Positions 53,555 to 59,962 of a stretch of 64,000 bases of DNA are shown here, one piece after another; position 1 is the stretch's first letter; the number at the start of each line of letters is the position of its first letter. The notes beneath the pieces are model-generated. The model saw only the letters and a list, made by a program, of their open reading frames with translations, made no database searches and was not told where the DNA came from. A program made the translations under genes and the position numbers. The stretch is from assembly GCF_021654775.1 (NCBI RefSeq), contig NZ_AP025343.1:4865501-4929500 (forward strand), in the 5' to 3' direction. Source of the stretch: Paenibacillus azoreducens. Lineage in GTDB: Bacteria > Bacillota > Bacilli > Paenibacillales > Paenibacillaceae.

Positions 53555-54838
53555 TTATTCCTCCTTCTGGCCCTTCAGGAAATAGATCGTGTCCAGCTCA
53601 AATGTTTCTGCAGCCGCTTGAACATCCTCGATCCGGATCGTCTCCACCTGCTTAAGCAGCTCCGCGCGCGAACGGTCCTTGCCGGAAAATTGGCGGTTAA
53701 AATCATATGCGATCATTTCAAATGCGGAATCATCGATTTCAAGCAGCAGATTGCGGATCATCGCCTTGGTCTGCGACATTTCGAGATCGGTAATATTGCC
53801 CGCACGCATTTCTTCAAGCTGCTTTTTGATGATCTCCAGCGCTTTTTCATAATTTTGGATCTCGATGCCGGATTGGATCGTGCCGATACCTTTATGGCCG
53901 TCATAACGGGAAGAAGCATAATACGCCAGGCTTTCTTTTTCGCGAACGTTCATGAACAGCTTGGAATGCGGATAACCGCCCAAAATTCCATTGTAAACAA
54001 GCGCAGCCGCATATTGCTCATCTGCATATCGAATGGAAGTGCGGAGCCCCATGTTAAGCTTGCCTTGGCTAACCTCCATTTTTTCGACTACCGTGCGGAC
54101 CTCATCCACAGTGCGTGTTGATTTTTCCTGCACATACATAACCTCGGCAGCATCAGGATTCAGATCAAAATACTTATTAACAAGTTCTTCCACTTCTGCA
54201 AGACTCGTGTCCCCTACAACATAAAGATCCATGCCGGCCTGGCTCAGCCAATCCCGATACGAGCTGTACAGACTTTCCGGCGTAATGCCGTCCAAATCGC
54301 CGCGTTGTCCAAGCGGATGCAAACGGTACGGTTCATTGCGGCACATTTCCTCAATGCATCGCTCTGAAGCATATCTGATTTTATCGTTTACGATGGCATC
54401 CATCTTTTTACGCACATTTTCTTTCTCAGCCTGAACGTAGCTGCTCCGAAATTGCCCGCCTTGAAGTGCAGGGCGCGTCACGACTTCGCCTAGGAAAGCA
54501 AAGGAAGACTCCAGCAGGCTTTCCTGGCTTTTCACAAAAGAATCATTGATCGTGTCCATGCGGAATTGAACGATCTGATAGTTGCCTCTTTTATATACGT
54601 CAAAACCAAAACCGGCTCCGTACATTTGCTCCAACCGTTCCCGGAATTGCCTTGTTTCGGGATGAGATGCGGTTCCGCGTCTCAGAACGAACGGAGTTAA
54701 AGCTGTTGCCGTTACGGTTTCCTCCGCAAGCGGAATCCCCGCATAAAGCGCTACGGCAAACGTCTTAAAGCGTCTCGAAGGCAATACGTGAATCCGCATA
54801 CGCCCGGCTTTACCATGTTGGAATGCTGTTTTATTCAA
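53555..54838 (-). CDS. ymfF: YmfF, M16-family partner lacking the zinc motif
   Basis: A 427-residue M16-fold protein. Where active members have HxxEH, this one has LTPFVLRRGTASHPETRQF, so it cannot bind zinc and is probably the structural partner of YmfH. The later Arg/Tyr pair used by M16 partners for substrate binding is in the region with SLAYYASSRYDG. I chose the TTG at 54838, which has AAAGGAG 9 bases upstream and gives nearly the same length as Bacillus YmfF; the reading from 54934 is not supported. Confidence 0.9.
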   Translation of the reverse strand: MNKTAFQHGKAGRMRIHVLPSRRFKTFAVALYAGIPLAEETVTATALTPFVLRRGTASHPETRQFRERLEQMYGAGFGFDVYKRGNYQIVQFRMDTINDSFVKSQESLLESSFAFLGEVVTRPALQGGQFRSSYVQAEKENVRKKMDAIVNDKIRYASERCIEEMCRNEPYRLHPLGQRGDLDGITPESLYSSYRDWLSQAGMDLYVVGDTSLAEVEELVNKYFDLNPDAAEVMYVQEKSTRTVDEVRTVVEKMEVSQGKLNMGLRTSIRYADEQYAAALVYNGILGGYPHSKLFMNVREKESLAYYASSRYDGHKGIGTIQSGIEIQNYEKALEIIKKQLEEMRAGNITDLEMSQTKAMIRNLLLEIDDSAFEMIAYDFNRQFSGKDRSRAELLKQVETIRIEDVQAAAETFELDTIYFLKGQKEE

Positions 54839-54919
54839 GGTCCAAAACTCCTTTAGCCATGAATTTATATAACGATGCAACGTGAATATGTTCCATTCTA
54901 TACCATTACAAAGTGAAGA

Positions 54920-54948
54920 AGCAACCGAAGACAAACCCTCCGGTTGCT
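54920..54948 (-). terminator. Terminator of sleB
   Basis: AGCAACCG pairs with CGGTTGCT around a 13-base loop; a T-rich run follows on the minus strand. Confidence 0.75.
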
Positions 54949-54970
54949 GTTTGGCGGACCAGGAAAAAGC

Positions 54971-55774
54971 CTACATACAGAAGATGTGCTGTCCGATGGT
55001 TTTTACTTGCGGGCGCGACCAAATCCATTTCGAGGTGGCCGTTTTCGGGTTGAAATAATACAGGCAGCCACCCGACGGATCCCAGCCGTTTAAAGCCTGC
55101 TGAACCGCTTTCCGGGATTGTTCGTTCGGAGTGAGCCAGATTTGTCCGTCGGCAACCGCCGTGAAAGCGCCCGGCTGGAAAATAACGCCGTGCACCGTGT
55201 TCGGAAAACTTGGCGATTTAACCCTGTTCAGGATAACGGCAGCCACCGCCACCTGACCCTCAAAAGGTTCGCCGCGCGATTCCCCATACACCGCATTAGC
55301 CATAATTTTCAAGTCGTTCTCCGACAATCCCATCGTGTTGGCCGATGCCATAGGCTCGCTTTTGTTCGCTGCAGCGCCGCCGGCAGCCGCCTGTCCGGCT
55401 GTTTCTGACGGCTGCCAGTTCTTCGTGGCATTATACAATTTGAGTTTGGTTTTAGCGCCAACCGTACCGTCGGCTTCCATGCCAAATTCCTTTTGAAACC
55501 CTTTCACGGACTTTAATGTGCCCCAGCCATATTGGCCGTCGATTTTGCCGCCATAAAAGCCGAGAAATTTCAAGCGTCCCTGCAGCTCGTACACATCCTG
55601 ACCCGAGGAACCGTATTTCAGAATGCTTGTTCCAAATGTCGGAACAATCTCTTCGGCAGTTTTTGCCGGCTTTTCGGATGCCTTTTCCTCGGTTCGGGAC
55701 TGAAGCCCGGCAAATAATGCAGCTAACAAAAGGACCGGAAGTCCTAACATAATCCACAGTTTTGCTTTTTTCAT
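54971..55774 (-). CDS. sleB: Spore cortex-lytic enzyme, SleB-like
   Basis: A 267-residue secreted wall hydrolase. Signal peptide/anchor MKKAKLWIMLGLPVLLLAALFAG, peptidoglycan-binding domain at about 50-115 (LKYGSSGQDVYELQGRLKFLGFYGG ... FGMEADGTVGAKT), an Ala/Gly linker, then the hydrolase_2 (SleB) domain at about 150-267 with LKIMANAVYGESRGEPFEGQVAVAAVILNR, where the Glu in YGESRGE is catalytic. SleB cleaves muramic-delta-lactam cortex during germination. The usual sleB partner ypeB is not adjacent, so this may be a paralogue such as CwlJ/SleB-like hydrolases used elsewhere. Confidence 0.87.
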   Translation of the reverse strand: MKKAKLWIMLGLPVLLLAALFAGLQSRTEEKASEKPAKTAEEIVPTFGTSILKYGSSGQDVYELQGRLKFLGFYGGKIDGQYGWGTLKSVKGFQKEFGMEADGTVGAKTKLKLYNATKNWQPSETAGQAAAGGAAANKSEPMASANTMGLSENDLKIMANAVYGESRGEPFEGQVAVAAVILNRVKSPSFPNTVHGVIFQPGAFTAVADGQIWLTPNEQSRKAVQQALNGWDPSGGCLYYFNPKTATSKWIWSRPQVKTIGQHIFCM

Positions 55775-55940
55775 ATGGCAGCTCTACCTTTCTCTTGTGA
55801 GTTTGACTAGGATGGCTACGGTTATTATGACTAGAGCCACCAATAACTATGCACATTTCAAAAGAAAGGCTTGAGACTGCAGGCAAAGCCGCAGAGAAGT
55901 CCTTTTTCGGCCGAAACGGGTCTCTAAGCATGCAAAATAA

Positions 55941-56042
55941 CCCCACAAAGTGACGTGTATCCTTTGAAGCTTATTCCGATTACTTTGCGGGGACCCCGGA
56001 AGTTTTTAATACCCCCACAAAGTGATGCATTACCTTGCGGGG
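55941..56042 (+). repeat. Family A derivatives, copy 7 (two short end pairs)
   Basis: Two core-less elements in a row: 55941-55992 (CCCCACAAAG ... CTTTGCGGGG, 52 bp) and 56013-56042 (CCCCACAAAG ... CCTTGCGGGG, 30 bp). Both are followed by ACCCCGGAAGTTT. They show successive loss of the inner hairpins. Confidence 0.75.
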
Positions 56043-56080
56043 ACCCCGGAAGTTTATTCTTGATATGTCAAAAAACCGGC

Positions 56081-56115
56081 CCCAGTACAAAGGATGGTGT
56101 ACGTGAGGCCGGCTT
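56081..56115 (-). terminator. Terminator of the HxlR gene
   Basis: CCGGCC pairs with GGCCGG with an inner GTAC/GTAC stem; TTTTTTG follows on the minus strand. Confidence 0.75.
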
Positions 56116-56147
56116 CTTCATCTTTTTAAGCTGGCTTATATTCAATT

Positions 56148-56543
56148 CTATTCATCATATGCTCGCGTTGATGCAACCGGTTCCTCGGGTCTATTCAGAA
56201 TGTTATCCTCAAGGACCAAATATTTGTCCCCATACTCCCGGATGATATGCTGCTCCCCCCAAGAACACAGAGAATCCAAGATCGTCTGCAAACTCCAACC
56301 GTATTCGGTAAGCTCATATTCAACCTTAGGCGGGACTTGGTTATAAACAATGCGGTTGACTATTCCATCTTCCTCGAGTTCTCTCAACTGCTGCGTGAGC
56401 ATTTTCTGGGTGATGGCCGGCATCAGTCTGCGCAAATCGCTTGTCCGCTTTTTGCCGTGTGTCAAATGGCATAGGATGACGCATTTCCACTTTCCACCGA
56501 TGACTTCAAGCGTTGCTTCTACGGAAATATTGTATTTCTTCAT
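56148..56543 (-). CDS. HxlR-family transcriptional regulator
   Basis: A 131-residue winged-helix regulator (VEATLEVIGGKWKCVILCHLTHGKKRTSDLRRLMPAITQKMLTQQL). Two Cys in KCVILC near residues 20-25 could serve redox or electrophile sensing, as in YodB. It is divergent from the MFS gene and probably represses it; a palindromic operator lies between the two starts. The C-terminal tail is acidic. Confidence 0.9.
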   Translation of the reverse strand: MKKYNISVEATLEVIGGKWKCVILCHLTHGKKRTSDLRRLMPAITQKMLTQQLRELEEDGIVNRIVYNQVPPKVEYELTEYGWSLQTILDSLCSWGEQHIIREYGDKYLVLEDNILNRPEEPVASTRAYDE

Positions 56544-56569
56544 CCAATTTGCCTCCCAAATGTTCTATA

Positions 56570-56603
56570 GGTACTTTTTAGTGCCAATAGTACTTTAAAG
56601 TAC
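56570..56603. promoter_or_regulatory. Operator between hxlR and MFS gene
   Basis: A perfect palindrome GTACTTTAAAGTAC at 56590-56603, preceded by a related half (GGTACTTTTTAGTGCC, about 56570-56585). TACT/AGTA halves are typical of HxlR-family sites. Position suits control of both divergent genes. Confidence 0.6.
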
Positions 56604-56676
56604 GTACTGTTCATTTTGTCGTTCCGCCTTCATAATAGCATTTACCGGCCGGGATGACTAGAACAGAGGTGAAAAA

Positions 56677-57942
56677 ATGCCGCAAAATAACAGAAAAAGC
56701 ATATTTGCGCTTCTGGCTTTAGCCATCAGTGCATTTGCAATCGGAACGACCGAATTTATCAGTGTAGGATTGTTACCGCTCATCGCAAGGGATTTGCATA
56801 TATCTGTTACGCTTACGGGTTTGACAGTTACTTTGTATGCCCTCGGGGTCACGATCGGCGCTCCCGTCTTGACCTCGCTTACAATAAATATGTCCCGCAA
56901 AAAACTGCTGCTCGGAATCATGCTTGTATTTATTGCAGGCAACAGCACAGCCGCTCTGGCAGGAGGAATCGCCATGCTGCTGGCGGGACGGGTTATATCG
57001 GCGTTTGCGCACGGCGTGTTTATGTCCATCGGCACCACGATTGCCGCCGACATCGTTCCAGAGAACCGGCGGGCAAGCGCGATCGCCATTTTGTTCTCAG
57101 GTTTGACCATAGCTACCGTGACCGGCGTGCCTCTAGGCACTTTTATTGGTCAGCAATTGAGCTGGCGTACCGCATTTTTATCGATCGCATTGATCGGCGT
57201 AATTGCATTCATCGCCAACATGATATTGATTCCTTCCCATCTAAGAAAGGGAAAGAAGACGCCGGTACGGGAACAAATCAAACTTGTCACCAATGGGCGG
57301 CTGCTGCTTGCCTTCCTCATGACAGCACTGGGGTACGGGGGAACTTTCGTCGTCTTTACTTATTTATCCCCGCTCCTATATCATGTTACAGGTTTCAAGG
57401 AATCAACCGCCGCGTTCATATTGCTTCTTTATGGCATCGCCATCGCAATCGGCAATATTATTGGCGGAAAAACAGCCAATCGAAATCCTTTGTCGGCACT
57501 GCTCGTGATGTTTTCGCTGCAAGCCGTCGTACTGCTGCTGCTGACCTTTACGGCTCCCTATAAGACGGCAGCACTGATAACCGTTTTTCTGATGGGACTG
57601 CTCGCTTTTATGAATGTGCCCGGGCTGCAGGCTTATGTCCTCGTCCTTGCGGAACGCTTTGTTCCCAAAGCCGTAGATGTCGCTTCAGCCGTCAATATCG
57701 CTGCTTTTAATGCCGGCATTGCGCTGGGTGCTTATTTGGGCGGAGTCGTTACGGAGACAATAGGCCTTGTTCATACCGGATGGGTCGGGGCCGTCATGGT
57801 CACAGCCGCTGCCTTGCTTACAGTCCGGAGCCAGTTATTGCAGAGAAAAGAATCCATCTCACCGGAACAAAATAACAAGATGCCAACTCAGGGAGAAAAA
57901 GTTCATGACATTGCATCTGCAAAACGCAACCAGGCTTGCTAA
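56677..57942 (+). CDS. MFS transporter (AraJ/YdhP-type drug:H+ antiporter)
   Basis: A 421-residue, 12-span major facilitator. The first helix reads LAISAFAIGTTEFISVGLLPLIA, typical of the AraJ/Cmr-like DHA1 group; motif A-like SRKKLL follows in loop 2-3, and motif C-like GVPLGTFIG in helix 5. The ATG at 56677 has AGAGGTG 8 bases upstream. It is likely regulated by the divergent HxlR protein. Substrate unknown: drugs, sugars or nucleobases are possible in this group. Its 3' end overlaps the start of a truncated reductase gene. Confidence 0.9.
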   Translation: MPQNNRKSIFALLALAISAFAIGTTEFISVGLLPLIARDLHISVTLTGLTVTLYALGVTIGAPVLTSLTINMSRKKLLLGIMLVFIAGNSTAALAGGIAMLLAGRVISAFAHGVFMSIGTTIAADIVPENRRASAIAILFSGLTIATVTGVPLGTFIGQQLSWRTAFLSIALIGVIAFIANMILIPSHLRKGKKTPVREQIKLVTNGRLLLAFLMTALGYGGTFVVFTYLSPLLYHVTGFKESTAAFILLLYGIAIAIGNIIGGKTANRNPLSALLVMFSLQAVVLLLLTFTAPYKTAALITVFLMGLLAFMNVPGLQAYVLVLAERFVPKAVDVASAVNIAAFNAGIALGAYLGGVVTETIGLVHTGWVGAVMVTAAALLTVRSQLLQRKESISPEQNNKMPTQGEKVHDIASAKRNQAC

Positions 57943-57976
57943 CGGAGTAGAAATCAGCTTGAAGCATTCCTGCTAA
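57905..57976 (+). pseudogene. Truncated aldo/keto reductase, first ~17 residues only
   Basis: ATG 57905 with GGGAG 8 bases upstream opens MTLHLQNATRLANGVEIS, which matches the usual start of AKR5-type reductases (...LxNGVExPxxGLGVF). The frame then diverges and stops at 57974. The rest of the gene is gone; 24 bases later the family B array begins. The fragment overlaps the MFS gene by 38 bases, suggesting that an MFS-reductase operon existed before a deletion linked to the repeats. Confidence 0.6.
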
Positions 57977-58000
57977 TCACGATGCGGAAGAACTGCATGA

Positions 58001-58326
58001 TAAGAAAAACGTCTATCGACGTACTCTCATAGAAGACAGACCGCGTTTAGCGGTAATTTTTCTTGCGATATAAGGATGCGAGATCTCCGAAGTTTATACT
58101 TTCTTATATCTTAAGAAAAACGTCTATCGACGTACTCTCATAGAAGACAGACCGCGTTTAGCGGTAATTTTTCTTGCGATATAAGGATGCGAGATCTCCG
58201 AAGTTTATACTTTCTTATATCTTAAGAAAAACGTCTATCGACGTACTCTCATAGAAGACAGACCGCATTTAGCGGTAATTTTTCTTGCGATATAAGGATG
58301 CGAGATCTCCGAAGTTTATACTTTCT
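58001..58326 (+). repeat. Family B tandem array, three 111-bp units, last one interrupted
   Basis: Units start at 58001, 58112 and 58223 with near-identical sequence. Each has an ACGTC/GACGT hairpin, an ACCGC/GCGGT hairpin and a GATATAAG...CTTATATC stem. The third is cut at 58326 by the IS110 element and resumes at 59885 (TATATCTTAAG). Confidence 0.92.
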
Positions 58327-58428
58327 GCCCTGAAAATTATCAGCTCGTAGTATCGTTAGAAAAGCCGTTTTTGGCAATACGAAACTAACCCCAGTAACTT
58401 GCTTTTTTAAAAAATGGGTTTGAACCGC

Positions 58429-59649
58429 TTAAGCCGTTTGTTCTTGAATGCTGACTGTAAGTCCAAGGGACTCTAGTCTCTTAATCGAGTTGTTAATCAA
58501 GATGTCACGCTTTCGCTTATCAAAGTAATCAAAGCCAAGCTCCACATATTCTTGTTTTCGCGTTAACAAGATATGTACGATCGTTAGAATGGTATGTCCT
58601 ACGGCGACTGCGGCTCTATTTTTTCCGCGTCGTGCAGCAATACGATGATACTGGGCTGCCAGGTACGAATTTTTTTTACGTGTCACCGCCCGCGCCGCCT
58701 CAGTTAGGGCACTTCGCAGTTTTTTGTTTCCTTTTCGTGTTTTGGCTGACCTTTTCTTCCCCGCGCTTTCATCGTGACCTGGAGTCATCCCTGCCCAGGA
58801 ACATAAATGGCCAGGGGTTGGAAACCGCGACATGTCCGTACCGATCTCTGCCAAGATTTGTTCGGCAGTTCGTTTACCGACACCGGGGATCGAATCCAAT
58901 AACTTCAGGTCCTCAGCAAAAGGGGCCATACGTTTATCGATCTCTGTATCCAATTCGGTGATCAATTCGTTCAGATAATCGATATGGGCGAGCTGCTTCT
59001 CGATCATGAGCAGTTGATGAGGGCCAAGTCGCCCTTCCAGCGCCAGTTTCAACTGTTCTTTCTTCAGCTTTAGTTTCTTTTGGGCGAAATCGGCCAAGAC
59101 AGAAACATCGGTTTCACCGTTAATTATGGCTCCCAACATGTTTCGTCCGGAAACCCCGAGTACGTTGGAAGCGACTGAGGATAGCTTGATGTTGCCGCCT
59201 TCGAGCACCTTTTGAAGCCGATTCGCTTCACGCGTTCGTTCTTCAATAATGCTTCGCCGGTAACGAATCACCTCTCGCAGTTCCCTTTGATCTCGGTCCG
59301 GAATATAGCTTCCTTGCACCAAACCATGCCGCAGCAGCTTGGCAATCCATTCAGCATCCTTGACATCCGTTTTACGTCCAGGGACAGATTTAATATGTTG
59401 CGCATTCACGACCATGGGCTTGAGTTCTTCCAATTCCAACAGGTTATATATCGGTTTCCAGTAGTCTCCGGTGCTTTCCATCGCGACATGGGTGCAACGG
59501 TGTTGTTTGACCCAGTCTACCAATTCAATCAGGTTTCGGGTCATTGTAGCAAATGTTCGAATCTCCTTTCCTTGAGGGGTGATAATGCAGGCGGTGATGC
59601 TCTTCTTGTGAACATCCAGACCGCAGCAACGTTCGATTAACACTTCCAT
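58429..59649 (-). CDS. IS110-family recombinase (DEDD transposase)
   Basis: A 406-residue recombinase. The N-terminal RuvC-like DEDD domain has CGLDVHKKSI (first Asp), VAMESTGDYWKP (Glu) and RKTDVKDAEWIAKLL (last Asps). A coiled-coil middle follows. The C-terminal transposase_20 domain has LLDSIPGVGKRTAEQILAEIG and GMTPGHDESAGKKRSAKTRKGNKKLR, which holds the Ser nucleophile region. Length is normal and no stop or frameshift is seen, so it could be active. GGAGAAG precedes the ATG at 59649. It would act with the RNA encoded just upstream. Confidence 0.96.
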   Translation of the reverse strand: MEVLIERCCGLDVHKKSITACIITPQGKEIRTFATMTRNLIELVDWVKQHRCTHVAMESTGDYWKPIYNLLELEELKPMVVNAQHIKSVPGRKTDVKDAEWIAKLLRHGLVQGSYIPDRDQRELREVIRYRRSIIEERTREANRLQKVLEGGNIKLSSVASNVLGVSGRNMLGAIINGETDVSVLADFAQKKLKLKKEQLKLALEGRLGPHQLLMIEKQLAHIDYLNELITELDTEIDKRMAPFAEDLKLLDSIPGVGKRTAEQILAEIGTDMSRFPTPGHLCSWAGMTPGHDESAGKKRSAKTRKGNKKLRSALTEAARAVTRKKNSYLAAQYHRIAARRGKNRAAVAVGHTILTIVHILLTRKQEYVELGFDYFDKRKRDILINNSIKRLESLGLTVSIQEQTA

Positions 59650-59699
59650 ACGTACTTCTCCTTACGACTGGGTGATTTTAAGGCTGGTGCAACTACCAA

Positions 59700-59880
59700 A
59701 AAGGGTTATTCTGCCCTGCGTGCTTCCCGAAGGAGCAACAATCTGCGATGCACCGGGTCGTTGTGGTCCGTCTTATATACGGGTTCGAGACACCAAGAAA
59801 GTACGACCTACCTTCGCCAGCCATAGTAGCAGTATGGACAAAATTTTCATCCATCAGTGGTGCCGCGAAGCGGCATGGAA
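59700..59880 (-). ncRNA. Predicted IS110 bridge RNA
   Basis: In the left-end non-coding region, read on the minus strand: TACTTTCTT (59803-59795) equals the left half-target plus core; ATATAAGA (59778-59771) is the complement of the right half-target; GGTC/GACC (59765-59768, 59805-59808) can close this loop. Further 3', the complement of the IS right end (TTCTGCCCTG, 58323-58332) recurs at 59709-59718, with GGAAG nearby matching the left end. The order of target loop then donor loop is that of known bridge RNAs. Exact ends are not determined. Confidence 0.65.
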
Positions 59881-59897
59881 GTCTTATATCTTAAGAG

Positions 59898-59942
59898 AAA
59901 ACGGGCAGCTTGGGATTTAACCAATCCCTCGCTGCCCGTTTT
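59898..59942. terminator. Terminator of ftsK
   Basis: AAAACGGGCAGC pairs perfectly with GCTGCCCGTTTT; A/T runs flank both sides. The B-array remnant TATATCTTAAG directly abuts its left arm. Confidence 0.85.
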
Positions 59943-59962
59943 TTATGTTCCTCCGTTGCATT

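Larger units (their letters stand above)
58327..59884 (-). mobile_element. IS110-family insertion sequence, 1558 bp
   Basis: The ends are set by comparison with the uninterrupted B units: target reads ACTTTCT|TATATC there, while here ACTTTCT runs into GCCCTGAAA at 58327 and TCT at 59882-59884 runs into TATATC. Both borders share CT, the core dinucleotide. There are no terminal inverted repeats, as usual for IS110. Non-coding ends: 102 bp on the right (58327-58428) and 235 bp on the left (59650-59884); the long left end fits the IS110 group proper, where the bridge RNA lies upstream of the recombinase. Confidence 0.9.

Noticed and set aside
52223..54121. Long plus-strand open frame opposite ymfH/ymfF
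   Set aside because: Antisense shadow of the two M16 genes; no ribosome binding site and no recognisable domain.
58001..58326. Possible CRISPR array
   Set aside because: Repeats are 111 bp in direct tandem without unique spacers, and no cas genes are present.
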